From contig JBBQWM010000007.1 of NCBI GenBank assembly GCA_038210655.1, positions 1-64,000 on the forward strand: a DNA stretch of 64,000 bases, written 5' to 3'. The position numbers and the translations under genes are program-made. A model generated the notes under the pieces. The model ran no database searches. It was not told the origin of the DNA and worked only from the letters and a program-made list of their open reading frames with translations. This stretch comes from 54-19 sp038210655 (GTDB lineage: Bacteria; Chloroflexota; Chloroflexia; Chloroheliales; Chloroheliaceae). Shown in pieces: positions 51,868-60,606 of this stretch (its first letter is position 1; each line of letters starts with the position of its first letter).

Positions 51868-53226
51868 CTACTTAGCCGCCACCGGCCCACCCAATTGGGC
51901 CAGGGTCTGCCGAGCTTGCGGTGCGTGGAGGAGCGAGAAATTTGGGTTGAGCGAAAGGGCCTTTTCCAGGTAAGAACGCGCTTCAGCAGTTTGACCCTGT
52001 TTGGTTGCGATTATCCCGGCGTGATAGAACATCAGGCTGTCCTGAGTGCCAAGCCGCAGGGCCTTTTGGGATGCTTCCGCTGCCGCTTTGTAATCGCCCG
52101 ACTTATAGAGCGTCCAGGACAGCACATCGGCAGCCTTCAGGCTAGGCCGGGCCGCATATTCCTGTTTGGCGTGGGCCAGTGCTTGCGGCAGATTATATTC
52201 GTGGTCGGCATCAAAGAGGGCCATTTCCAAATCGGTATCGACCCCGTTTTGGGTGTAGAGCTTCTGGATCGCCCGCACCAGTTCGTATTGGCGGTTTGCT
52301 TCGGTCGGCTTGCCCGCCGCTCCGTAGAGATCGCCTAATTCGATGATAAATTCCGCCAGAGGCATCCGTTGCGTCACCTGCGAGTAAACCGTGATCGCTC
52401 CGTCCAAATCGCCCTGGGCCGCTTTGATCCGGGCTAACCCGACCTGAGCGTAAACATAGTTGGGCAGGGTAAGCAGGGCCTGTTGGTAAGTTTCTTCGGC
52501 CATTGCCAGATCGCCCCGGTTGAAATAAAGGTTGCCAAGCTGGTAAGTAACCCAGGCTCGGTTCTCGCTGGTTGGCCCACCGGCTTCCACTGCCTGTTTC
52601 ATTGCTTCGATGGCCCCATCGTATTGCCCGTTGAGTTCGCGTAAATAAGAGACCCGCGCATACGAGCTAACATCCGGGCGAGTATTGACCATTTGTTGAA
52701 TAATTGCGACTGCCTCATCGTAACGGCCTAATTCGACCAGGGCATCCCCGATCACACCGTAGTTATAGGAAAGGTTCGGGTTGACCGCCTGAGCTTGCTT
52801 GCCCCATTCGAGGGCCTTAGCAAACTGATGGCGGGCCAGCGAGAGAGTTCCCATACCACCGAGGGCTTCGACATTCTTCGCGTCGAGTTCGAGAGCTTTT
52901 TTCAAAACTGCTTCGGCTTTAGAGTAATAAGTTGGATCGCCTACTTCGCGTACTTTTTGTAAATAAGCCAGCCCTAGCCGGGCCGAACTAACCGTGTCAT
53001 TTGGTTTTGCTTTAAGTTTATCTTGATAGATTGCAATTTGATTATCCGTCAGAGCCGCACCGCTCCCGGAAGCCGCCCGATTGCCCAATCCCAGTACCTC
53101 GCCAATAGTGGCTGAGGGGGTGGCAGGTTTGTTGGTTGGGGCGGTCAGAATAACCAGGGCTACCAATGTCACCAGCAAGGCTCCCGACAAAAACACCTCA
53201 CGTTTGTACCGCTTCAAAAATTGCAT
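51868..53226 (-). CDS. Membrane-anchored TPR protein
   Basis: 452 residues. One N-terminal membrane segment (REVFLSGALLVTLVALVILTA) is followed by about nine TPR-like repeats (ALELDAKNVEALGGMGTLSLARHQFAKAL; QALLTLPNYVYAQVGLARIKAAQGDLDGA; ALSLNPNFSLLHAPQA). Protein-interaction scaffold facing outside or inside is not fixed by sequence. It lies between the DUF4331 gene and the NicO gene on the same strand, gaps 170-240 bp filled with palindromes, a trio whose order suggests a shared role. A CAGTCCT repeat directly follows the stop. Confidence 0.85.
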   Translation of the reverse strand: MQFLKRYKREVFLSGALLVTLVALVILTAPTNKPATPSATIGEVLGLGNRAASGSGAALTDNQIAIYQDKLKAKPNDTVSSARLGLAYLQKVREVGDPTYYSKAEAVLKKALELDAKNVEALGGMGTLSLARHQFAKALEWGKQAQAVNPNLSYNYGVIGDALVELGRYDEAVAIIQQMVNTRPDVSSYARVSYLRELNGQYDGAIEAMKQAVEAGGPTSENRAWVTYQLGNLYFNRGDLAMAEETYQQALLTLPNYVYAQVGLARIKAAQGDLDGAITVYSQVTQRMPLAEFIIELGDLYGAAGKPTEANRQYELVRAIQKLYTQNGVDTDLEMALFDADHEYNLPQALAHAKQEYAARPSLKAADVLSWTLYKSGDYKAAAEASQKALRLGTQDSLMFYHAGIIATKQGQTAEARSYLEKALSLNPNFSLLHAPQARQTLAQLGGPVAAK

Positions 53227-53312
53227 CGCTCTTCTCCATTCGGTTCAGGGGCAGAGGCCGCAAACTTCTTCGGCCCCTGCGCTCTACCAATCGATCCTTA
53301 AAACCTGTCTTT

Positions 53313-53377
53313 GTAGGGGCGATCTTTATGATCGCCCGGTGTGTTACGCTCCGGGCGACCATAAAGGTCGCCCCTAC
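53313..53377. repeat. GTAGGGGCGA palindrome
   Basis: GTAGGGGCGATCTTTATGAT... (53313-53339) pairs with 53351-53377 (27-bp arms, two mismatches). Shares the GTAGGGGCGA(C/T)C word with family B but lacks its GTAACTAC ends. Confidence 0.65.
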
Positions 53378-53400
53378 CGGCAGCCTATTGGGATAGGCTA

Positions 53401-54900
53401 TTAGGGTAAGTTACCGTTCGGTAGATAAGAGTTGTAGTAGTACCCACTATAAGGCGTAACCAGATAGGGGAACGAGGCAGTCAACTCGCTGGCTCGGGCC
53501 GGAGCATCCACACCATCACCCAGGACATTATTGGGTGAAAGCTTGGCGTAATCCGGCGTGAAGGGAGTCGCGCCAGCCAATGCCCGCAACTCGATGTCGA
53601 TCACATCGTCGCCGATGCGCCGACCGTTCGGGAAGCCAGCCAGGTCGCCACCCAGGATACCCAACCGGCTTGGGTTAGCCGAAGGTGGCACGGCGACATT
53701 CAGACGCAGTTGCTCGGAAGGTGTCACGTTAGCCGGTTGGTTCAGGCCCGGAACACCCTTCAAGAAGATTGTCACAATGTCATCGCGAGGGGCGGGTGGT
53801 ACATTCAACTTGTAAAGCGCCTTGAGTAGGCGGGCTGGTTCGGGGTCTTGCACTAACGGCAAGGCCGCTCCATCCTGCCAGGGCTTCAGGTTGTTGAAGG
53901 TATCTTTTACGCCCAAAGGTACGACTACTTCGTTGACCAGAGGCATACCCAACCGCTGGATTTGAACCCACTGTCCCGTGCTGGACTTGAACCCACTGGC
54001 ATCCCCAACGTTACCCAACACGGTTGTGTTGCGGCGGCTGCTGGTGATCCAGGCTCCGACGACTGCCGCCGGGTCTTTCGGGTCGGTCGGGGTCGTGCCG
54101 TTGTTAGTAAACCGGCGGATCGGGGTCTGGAAGACGATGCTGTGGACATTGAACCCGGCAAAGGTGTTGATGCCACCACCGGCATTACCCGGTAACTTGC
54201 GGATCGTCAGCAGGTCGAACAACGAACCAACGTCCGCGAAGAACGGATCGGCTCGTGGCCCAACAAAGATTTTAGCCCCAGTGTTGCCGATGTCGTGGAC
54301 GGCCTTCGCCGCTGTCATCGGATAAACCGGGAAGGAGACCGGGCCAACATTCGCCGGAGCGACTTCCTTGTCGCGCAACAGGGTCGTGCGCTGGGCGGTC
54401 GGGCAGTTTGCCAGAGGGGTATTCTTGCAACTACCGTCTTTGGGTGCGTCCAACCGATCCATTTGGAAGTACTGGCGCAGGTTGTATTCTTTGTCCATGT
54501 TCTCGCCGACTACCCCGGTGTTGTGCAGGAAGGTATTCGGATTTACGATGACAGTCTTAAACCGCCATTCGTAGGTGATGTCTTCCTGTGCGTCGCCGTT
54601 GTTATCGACGTGTAGTTCATAAAGCACATCGTCGCCAAAGCGGAAGAAGTTGGGGCCACCTGCCGGGCCTTCATACGGTATCCAGTCCAATATAAAGGTC
54701 ATGGTATCGGGCCGCTCCGGGCTGACGAACATATAAAAGTCGGTCGCATCGGCAACGGGGTCCTGGCTGATAAGAGGAGCTTCGCGGTGGCTAGAAGCTT
54801 CCACGGCCACCGGGGTAGCCATGAAAACGCTCGCAAAGCTGGTAAAAACTAATGCCAAAACCCCAGTTATACCGAACCAGAAAAGGTTACGTTTAGCCAT
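53401..54900 (-). CDS. DUF4331 secreted protein
   Basis: 499 residues. Signal peptide (FWFGITGVLALVFTSFASVFMATPVAVEA) followed by SSHREAPLISQDPVADATDFYMFVSPE, the diagnostic opening of DUF4331. YEWRFKT, GNTGAKIFVGPRADPFFADVG and the late IELRAL also fit the family. Calcium-binding-like Asp clusters (DNNGDAQED) occur near residue 100. Its function is unestablished; the neighbouring TPR and NicO genes form a set. ATG at 54900 is preceded by AAAGGACAGACCC. Extracytoplasmic. Confidence 0.9.
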   Translation of the reverse strand: MAKRNLFWFGITGVLALVFTSFASVFMATPVAVEASSHREAPLISQDPVADATDFYMFVSPERPDTMTFILDWIPYEGPAGGPNFFRFGDDVLYELHVDNNGDAQEDITYEWRFKTVIVNPNTFLHNTGVVGENMDKEYNLRQYFQMDRLDAPKDGSCKNTPLANCPTAQRTTLLRDKEVAPANVGPVSFPVYPMTAAKAVHDIGNTGAKIFVGPRADPFFADVGSLFDLLTIRKLPGNAGGGINTFAGFNVHSIVFQTPIRRFTNNGTTPTDPKDPAAVVGAWITSSRRNTTVLGNVGDASGFKSSTGQWVQIQRLGMPLVNEVVVPLGVKDTFNNLKPWQDGAALPLVQDPEPARLLKALYKLNVPPAPRDDIVTIFLKGVPGLNQPANVTPSEQLRLNVAVPPSANPSRLGILGGDLAGFPNGRRIGDDVIDIELRALAGATPFTPDYAKLSPNNVLGDGVDAPARASELTASFPYLVTPYSGYYYNSYLPNGNLP

Positions 54901-55242
54901 TGGGTCTGTCCTTTCTCACGTTGTTTACTGTAACTCAAATCTAAGTTACGGGTACTGCTGGGTCTGTCACCGGCCTACGGTTTCTTTTTGGGAAGCCGCC
55001 CCAGTATCTATATGGTTAATGCGGGTTGTCAGCGTTTAACTGAACGGCCCTCGGTATGTTCTTGTTAAATATGAGCGGTCAAAAACTTGGGCGAGACAAA
55101 TCAGACACACGCCCATCACTGGTAAAAATAAACACTCCTAAAGTTTGATTGCCAAATCTTGACTCCAACCTGGCTTTCTTATTACTTTATCGGTGTTTAT
55201 CCACCCCATCTGTGTTCATCCGTGTTATCTCTCTCTTGACCA
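54901..55242. other. Intergenic gap
   Basis: 342 bases, no gene. Near 55189-55230 is CGGTGTTTATCCACCCCATC-type text (TGTGTTCATCCGTGTTATC), a common interspersed word in environmental genomes. Nothing else seen. Confidence 0.4.
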
Positions 55243-56520
55243 CTACTGCGGATTAAACTCTATAATGGTTTGGTAAACCTGACTGTTATAGAGAAAACTG
55301 ACCTGTATAGAGATGGTCGAGCCATTGTTGTCGTTGCCGACATTGACACTACAGCTTGCTATCCCATCGGCCCCACTTTTGGGCGAGTTGCAATCGACCT
55401 GTCGGCTGAAAAAATTCCACCTGGTCATCATATCGACCCCCGTCACAACCTTGCCGCCCACAATCAACCGACCATAAACGGTTACGTCGGCTCCCTTCGA
55501 TGGAAAGGGATTGCTGACGCAAGCCTGGAGAGCCGTACCGCTAATATTGGCGGCGGGTAGACATTTGGCTGCCGGGATATTGGTAGGTGGGTTGGCGGTC
55601 GAAGCGTTCTCGATGTAGCGCCATTTGTAGTAATGCTGGCCCAGGTTGCCCATCTCGACCTTTTGACCACTCAAAGCCGGGTTGTAGGTCAGGACGCGGC
55701 GCTGGAATAACTGCACCAGCACGGTACGCTCGACCCCAGCCACTTTGGTCTTGACCCAGAATGGCTCTGTCACAGCATAACCAAAGACGTTGATAGTTGG
55801 ATTGGCGGTGTAAACGGGCTGATTTTCGAGGCGTGCGCCACTGATCGGCTCGGTGGTCGCGCCGCGTAGGTTCTTAAAATCTTCAAAAACTTTAGCGATG
55901 TTATGCCCGGTCTCGCCCTGGTAAGCCCCAATTGTAAGCGGTTCGGGCGGCGTAATCGTGCTGATAGTACCGGCTTTGTCGATAAAATCGTTGATCGGTT
56001 TACTAATCGAACTTGGTTTGGAGTTGGCATCGGGTGTGCCAAAGGTAATAATGTTCTTAAAGGAGGCGTAAACTGGCGCGGTTGGATTGACCGCTACATC
56101 GTCCCCGGCCACTTGGGTTTGCGAGGATGGCAGGCTTAGGAAGGTGTTATCACCGTCCTGGCGCTGGCCCGTTACCAAATCACGTACCAACAGGCCGGTC
56201 GTGACCGACCCATTTGTAAAGGGCTGGTTGATTTCCATACGGCCCTTCTCGAAATATTGGACTAGGCGTTGACCATTGGGCGACTCGACATAATTCTCAC
56301 CTTTGATCGCTTCGGCTCCCGCCACCGCTGGCCCCCAGGTATAGAACCGCTCTACGCCCGCCTTACCAACCAGCCGATCTTGCTCTACCCATTTATTTTC
56401 AAATTGCAAAGTGTTGAAGTTCGGTTCGCCTAGTTCGGCAGCCGAAGCTAGGGTCGGCAGCAGGGCAATCAACAGGGCCAATCCTAATAATCCTAATCCA
56501 GATGCTTTCTTCACTCTCAT
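55243..56520 (-). CDS. Secreted surface-module protein with Ig-like C-terminus
   Basis: About 425 residues. Signal peptide GLLGLALLIALLPTLASA after MRVKKASG. Then two units of the same lineage module as in the deacetylase and NHL proteins (LVQYFEKGRMEIN; GETGHNIAKVFEDF ... VLVQLFQRRVLTYNPAL, GNLGQHYYKWRYIE). The C-terminal 90 residues are Cys-containing and strand-rich (VTVYGRLIVGGKVVTGVDM, ISIQVSFLYNSQVYQTIIE), like a bacterial Ig domain. The frame extends to 56562, but 56520 begins a canonical signal peptide, although it lacks a good ribosome site. Role unknown, probably cell-surface. Confidence 0.75.
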   Translation of the reverse strand: MRVKKASGLGLLGLALLIALLPTLASAAELGEPNFNTLQFENKWVEQDRLVGKAGVERFYTWGPAVAGAEAIKGENYVESPNGQRLVQYFEKGRMEINQPFTNGSVTTGLLVRDLVTGQRQDGDNTFLSLPSSQTQVAGDDVAVNPTAPVYASFKNIITFGTPDANSKPSSISKPINDFIDKAGTISTITPPEPLTIGAYQGETGHNIAKVFEDFKNLRGATTEPISGARLENQPVYTANPTINVFGYAVTEPFWVKTKVAGVERTVLVQLFQRRVLTYNPALSGQKVEMGNLGQHYYKWRYIENASTANPPTNIPAAKCLPAANISGTALQACVSNPFPSKGADVTVYGRLIVGGKVVTGVDMMTRWNFFSRQVDCNSPKSGADGIASCSVNVGNDNNGSTISIQVSFLYNSQVYQTIIEFNPQ

Positions 56521-56993
56521 CACGTTCGGAAGCAGGGCGCACCAAACTTGGGCCACAACCATTGGGGTTGTACCGGCTTCCTTTTCCTTTCTTTGCGTTT
56601 GTCCCTTACAGGCGTATTTTGTACGGCCTTATTTTGGGTAAAACTTAACCATGACCTATTAACCTGGGTTGATAGGTTCTTTTACAAAGATTTAGAGCTA
56701 GTAACGTTGCTTGGATTGAGTAGATTAGACAGAAAATTGCTTTCTGCCAGGTGTAGCGTTGTTTCAGTCCTAACTGTTATCTATACTGTTTTTAAGCAGT
56801 CTTGGATTAATCCGAGTTTAGTCTATTTTTTATAATAGGGTAACTATTTAGAATCGTTCATTGTTTGAGGGAAGTTCTAACCCCCATAAAATCAGGTGAG
56901 ATTAGAGCTTCCTTTACACATAGTTAGTTACTGCTAGATAGTATAGGCTAAACCCATAAGGTGCAAGAATCGCGCCATGAAAATATTTTTAAC
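56521..56993. other. AT-rich intergenic gap
   Basis: 473 bases before the next minus-strand gene end. A 95-codon open frame (56548-56835, plus) has no ribosome site or coding bias. No repeat-family member or terminator was identified. Confidence 0.4.
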
Positions 56994-57620
56994 TCATTTT
57001 CTCAGTTTATTTTGAGTTTTTCGGGCAGCCCTCAAAAAAAGCGTGCCAAGCATCCCGACAACCCCCGCCAGACCCACCAGTATTGGCAGGGCCGAGGTGG
57101 TAGTGGCAGGCGGAGGGGCCGGGATACGCGCACGTTCAGTTTCGGAGGTCGCCCGACGACGGGCTATTTCCAGCTTCAGGCTTTCTTCACCCTTCTCCAT
57201 CGCCCAACGATGGTTGGCACCAAAGATCGGCTTCATGATAAAAGAAAAGTTTTTCAGGAGCGGCTTATCGGCTCGAATCTTCCAATCATAGGTAATCTTG
57301 ACAAAGCGACCCTCTTGCTCGAATGTCCAGATGCCCCGCCCCTCAAAATCACCAAAGGCTTTGAGCGTAAAGCCGGTCGGATGATTACTTTCTGTCACCC
57401 GGAACTTCCAGCGCAAGGTATAGGGCAGCCAGCCTTTGGTATAAAGGCTGACCACTTTGCCAATCCCCCGCTCGTCGCCCGGCTCCAAAACTTTTAGCTC
57501 CAGATAAACCGAAGGCCACCATCGCACCAGGTCGGTCGCATCCCCGATAATGTCCGAAACTTCTTCCCGTGTGCTTTCCACCCGCCAGACCGTAATAAAA
57601 TGATAATCGTTACTAGCCAT
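56994..57620 (-). CDS. SRPBCC-fold protein with C-terminal membrane anchor
   Basis: 208 residues. The START/Bet v1-like domain (about 1-150) is clear: FITVWRVESTREEVSDIIGDATDLVRWWPSVY, then WKFRVTESNHPTGFTLKAFGDFEGRGIWTFEQEG and VKITYDWKIRADKPL. A Pro-rich linker (PAPPPATTTS) and one membrane segment (ALPILVGLAGVVGMLGTLFL) with a basic end follow. Likely binds a hydrophobic small molecule at the membrane; ligand unknown. A SnoaL-like gene lies upstream. Confidence 0.8.
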   Translation of the reverse strand: MASNDYHFITVWRVESTREEVSDIIGDATDLVRWWPSVYLELKVLEPGDERGIGKVVSLYTKGWLPYTLRWKFRVTESNHPTGFTLKAFGDFEGRGIWTFEQEGRFVKITYDWKIRADKPLLKNFSFIMKPIFGANHRWAMEKGEESLKLEIARRRATSETERARIPAPPPATTTSALPILVGLAGVVGMLGTLFLRAARKTQNKLRK

Positions 57621-57667
57621 ACTTACCCCTCCTTCGTCTAAACCCTACTACGACTTCCGTCTAAAAT

Positions 57668-57690
57668 CCTCATCCTTCATCCCTCATCCC
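57668..57690. repeat. Inverted GGATGA tract
   Basis: CTCATCCTTCATCCCTCATCCC, the reverse of the tract at 6562 and 44842, between two minus-strand genes. Confidence 0.6.
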
Positions 57691-57693
57691 TTG

Positions 57694-58119
57694 TTAAAGT
57701 TCGGGTAGCAACCCGATACTCCGCAGCAATCCGGCTACATCCCAGACATATAGAGCGCGATGAACTTTGTGATGTTCCAGCGTAAGTAATGAGACACCGT
57801 AGACCGATACAACCCGACCTGTCGGCGGAATATTCATCAACGTACCGAGGTGGGTTCCCAGCGAACGCCAGGCCAACGAAATTTGATTACCCTGCACTGT
57901 CGTTTGTACCGTAGTAAATTGCAGGTCGGGAAAGGCGCTTAAATACAGCGTGACCGATTGCCGCAGGCCCTCTATCCCAATCTGTGGCCCGGCCTGACTG
58001 ACATCGACTCCTTCATAATCCTGGGTATAAAATTTAGTAACCTGCTCAACATTGTGAGAATTCCAGGCATCCATCAAGCCTGTAATAAGTTGTGGGATTT
58101 CTTGCTCTATCTCTATCAT
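57694..58119 (-). CDS. SnoaL-like polyketide cyclase/ester cyclase-type protein
   Basis: 141 residues of the NTF2-like superfamily, SnoaL/ester cyclase group: LITGLMDAWNSHNVEQVTKFYTQDYEGVDVS, GIEGLRQSVTLYLSAFPDLQFT and NIPPTGRVVSVYGVSLLTLEHHKV are the usual blocks. The frame opens at 58140, but ATG at 58119 (MIEIEQEI) follows GGAGAGAAGCT and is preferred. Substrate unknown; family members are frequently stand-alone. Upstream of the SRPBCC gene, 73 bp. Confidence 0.75.
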   Translation of the reverse strand: MIEIEQEIPQLITGLMDAWNSHNVEQVTKFYTQDYEGVDVSQAGPQIGIEGLRQSVTLYLSAFPDLQFTTVQTTVQGNQISLAWRSLGTHLGTLMNIPPTGRVVSVYGVSLLTLEHHKVHRALYVWDVAGLLRSIGLLPEL

Positions 58120-58189
58120 AGCTTCTCTCCAAATAAACAAATTCGGACAATTACTAATCTTTGGATTAACCGATGTCCCTATTGTGCCT

Positions 58190-58440
58190 TAAAACGATGC
58201 TCACTTTCCAGGCCAAAAAAGGCTCACTTTTTGCTCAATCTGGCTTTGTAAGCCAGCTTCACAGGCAAGCGAACCCAAAAAGCGCTTGCGCTAGACAAAT
58301 CTTTTTGTCTAGCGCAAGCGCAATAAAATGTTTTCAAAAATATAGTCAAGCGTCTTTCTAAAGCCTGGTTTAGAGTGTGGGATAGCTTTCCTGGCTTGCA
58401 AAACCTGCTATATTCCGAAACCGCTCTAACTGGCTTTAGT
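58190..58440. repeat. Degraded family A copy with inner 18-bp hairpin
   Basis: The right part (GGTTTAGAGTGTGGGATAGC ... CTGGCTTGCAAAA) matches family A. In its centre GCGCTTGCGCTAGACAAA (58282-58299) pairs exactly with 58304-58321, a different core from other copies, perhaps a nested hairpin. Confidence 0.5.
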
Positions 58441-58446
58441 TTGACC

Positions 58447-58731
58447 CTATATTTGGCTTGGTCGGCTAAAGGTTGTTTGGAGTAGGGGAGCCAACTTTTC
58501 CCAGGCGCGGTGGGTGCTATGGGTCGTGGGGGTAACTTCCGGGTGTAGCAGGGCCAGTTGACCTAACAACCAGAAGATTAGATAATCGGCTGGTTTTGCC
58601 GCCACCTGACAATTTTGTTTTATGCCACCGATAAAGCCGCAATCGCGGAGTAGAGGCCAAATCCAGGTAAAATGTTTGTGTAATTCTTCAATATGGCTAT
58701 CGGCGACGTTGCCTGCCTCGAACCCAATCAT
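58447..58731 (-). CDS. Small uncharacterised protein
   Basis: 94 residues, Trp/His-containing, mostly helical by pattern (HIEELHKHFTWIWPLLRDCG, DYLIFWLLGQLALLHPE). No family recognised. A strong AAGGAGGTATTATTA precedes ATG, which argues for a real gene despite its size. No signal peptide. It stands between ispE and a repeat-filled gap. Confidence 0.55.
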   Translation of the reverse strand: MIGFEAGNVADSHIEELHKHFTWIWPLLRDCGFIGGIKQNCQVAAKPADYLIFWLLGQLALLHPEVTPTTHSTHRAWEKLAPLLQTTFSRPSQI

Positions 58732-58857
58732 TAATAATACCTCCTTGCAAAGGCTAGATTATAGGTGAACTATAAGATGGCGTGTGTGAATAAAAATATT
58801 TTAACAATCTAACATTACGAAAGAGCTTACGAACATTATTAATTTACTCAATTTTAA

Positions 58858-59736
58858 TCAGGGTTGGATCGTCGGGACGGCATAAGCCAGGAAATTGGCC
58901 TGGGTCAACCGCTCGGCCAGGAATCTGGCTTCGGCGGCATCCGAAAGAATGGTATAGAGGGTTGGGCCACTGCCAGAGACCCGCACATAATCGGCCCCGG
59001 CATCGACCATCGATTGCCGGAAATAGTCCATTTGGCTAAAGCGCTCATAAACGACTTTCTCAAAGGTGTTGTGGAAAAGCGATTGGGGTGGACGTTCGCC
59101 CCGCTTGATCGCATTGACCAGGGCGCGGGTTACACCGCCGCTACTAAAATCGTTCAAGTCAAGCATACGATATAGCTCTTTGGTTTTGCTGGCGGGCAAG
59201 TCGAGCGGTGGATATAATAAGACCAACCAAATCTCCTGAAGCGCAGACAAGGGAGTCAGGATTTCGCCGCGACCCTCCGCCAGGGCGGTCCCACCTCGGA
59301 TAAAGAAAGGCACATCCGAACCGAGTTCGGCGGCTATCTCAAGCAACTGGTCTTCGCTCAGGCCGAGACCCCAGAGGTGGTTAAGGGCCAGCAGGGTAGT
59401 CGCGGCATCGCTGCTGCCACCGCCTAGCCCGGCGGCTACTGGGATCGCTTTTTGCAAAAATATATCGGCCCCCCGTTTTTTATCTTCGCCACAAACATCG
59501 TGTAGCTTTAGGGCCGCTTGCCAGACCAAATTATCCTCTGTAACCAGTTCGGGCTGGTTGCAATCGAATTGCAAGTCCTCCGCCAGACCGATATAGAGCG
59601 TATCGTATAGGCCAATGGTTTGCATCACGCTGGCGATCTCGTGAAAACCGTCCGAGCGTTTGCGTAATATCTCCAGGCTCAGATTTATCTTGGCGTAGGC
59701 GTAAAAAGTTTGTTTATCAGAGTTTGGCTCTTGCAT
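58858..59736 (-). CDS. ispE: 4-diphosphocytidyl-2-C-methyl-D-erythritol kinase
   Basis: GHMP kinase of the MEP pathway, phosphorylating CDP-methylerythritol for isoprenoid precursor synthesis. Visible: AYAKINLSLEILRKRSDGFHEI at the N-terminus, ATP loop PVAAGLGGGSSDAATTLLAL, and the third motif VRVSGSGPTLYTI. SDVPFFIRGGTAL also fits. 292 residues, normal size. No other isp gene is in the window. The start ATG at 59736 follows AGGAGC. Confidence 0.95.
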   Translation of the reverse strand: MQEPNSDKQTFYAYAKINLSLEILRKRSDGFHEIASVMQTIGLYDTLYIGLAEDLQFDCNQPELVTEDNLVWQAALKLHDVCGEDKKRGADIFLQKAIPVAAGLGGGSSDAATTLLALNHLWGLGLSEDQLLEIAAELGSDVPFFIRGGTALAEGRGEILTPLSALQEIWLVLLYPPLDLPASKTKELYRMLDLNDFSSGGVTRALVNAIKRGERPPQSLFHNTFEKVVYERFSQMDYFRQSMVDAGADYVRVSGSGPTLYTILSDAAEARFLAERLTQANFLAYAVPTIQP

Positions 59737-59751
59737 AAATACGGCTCCTAT

Positions 59752-59780
59752 AAATTAACAGGGATAGACAGGATAAAATG
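59752..59780. repeat. AACAGGGATAGACAGGAT-type short repeat
   Basis: Same word family as the murE 3' end (23400-23432) and the segment before the permease (45020-45060). Confidence 0.5.
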
Positions 59781-59851
59781 CCTTAACTGGGTCTATCGGT
59801 TACAGACGACCTTTTTGCAGTATATCATAACTGTTCGGGAGAGCGTGTTGA

Positions 59852-60140
59852 GTGAGCGTCAGATTTTTGTACGAACTCAAACAATAAGAACGGGCGACCG
59901 TGAAAATTTCGGCCCAAATCACTAAAAATATAGCTTAGAAAAATTTCGCAGGAAATTTTTCGTAACTACTCAGCTTACCCATTTTGGGCGACCACACAGG
60001 GTCGCACCCTACAACCGATTTCGGGTAGGGCGACCCTATGTGGTCGCCCGATGTGAGTAGTTACAATTTTTCTAAGATATATTCAAACCTAATTTAGAGG
60101 GTGGTACAGCCTCGTTGATATGCAAAAATCTGAGGCTCAT
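59852..60140. repeat. Family A repeat, copy 3, interrupted by family B
   Basis: Left end GTGAGCGTCAGATTTTTG (59852-), right end TGCAAAAATCTGAGGCTCAT (to 60140). The A centre is split by the family B element at 59962-60064. Together they fill the ispE/plus-strand gap. Confidence 0.7.
59962..60064. mobile_element. Family B MITE-like element with 8-bp target duplication
   Basis: 103 bp bounded by GTAACTACTCA and its complement (TGAGTAGTTAC). AATTTTTC flanks it on both sides (59954-59961 and 60065-60072). Inner palindrome GGGCGACCACACAGGGTCGC around a short loop. No coding capacity; would need a transposase from elsewhere. Confidence 0.75.
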
Positions 60141-60222
60141 TGGTGAACGTCAGTTAGCCGCTTGACTTGCGCGGGCATGCTAAAATCAAAACACCTTCTT
60201 TTTAGCAAACTATTATTTTTTT

Positions 60223-60231
60223 TGGTATAAT
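60223..60231 (+). promoter_or_regulatory. Extended -10 promoter element
   Basis: TGGTATAAT after a T-run, about 63 bp before the next start codon. The same nonamer is at 5342-5350. Confidence 0.4.
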
Positions 60232-60293
60232 AAATCAGGAACGCCGTTCCGAAATATGGAACAGCCTGCTTTTCTTTACACAGGGAGGTTTAT

Positions 60294-60602
60294 ATGACGA
60301 CCGAAGCACGGGCCACCGGCGAGAGCAACCAGCACGGCCAGCCTATTCGTTTACCCCGGCCCGTTTACCTGGATGATAAGCGCTTCGACCGCATGCTCAA
60401 CGCGATTGTCGAACTGACCGCCCAACTGTATGTCACCCGCGACCGAGCAAAGGCCCTTGAGCAACTCCTGATCGAGAAGGGAGTGCTGACCCAGAGTGAA
60501 CTAGATCATTTCAAGGGCGATCCGAACCTGGAAGCCGAATTGACCAAAGAACGCGAAGCTTTGATTGCGGCGGTTATCACCAAGAACTTCTTCGAGGATT
60601 AA
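60294..60602 (+). CDS. Small helical protein preceding DppBC-type permeases
   Basis: 102 residues, charged and mostly helical. The core RFDRMLNAIVELTAQLYVTRDRAKALEQLL is coiled-coil-like and ELTKEREALIAAVITKNFFED closes it. No known family. AGGGAGGTTTAT is the ribosome site before ATG. The permease start codon is only four bases after its stop, which indicates an operon and possible translational coupling, so it may be an accessory or regulatory protein. Confidence 0.7.
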   Translation: MTTEARATGESNQHGQPIRLPRPVYLDDKRFDRMLNAIVELTAQLYVTRDRAKALEQLLIEKGVLTQSELDHFKGDPNLEAELTKEREALIAAVITKNFFED

Positions 60603-60606
60603 GCGT

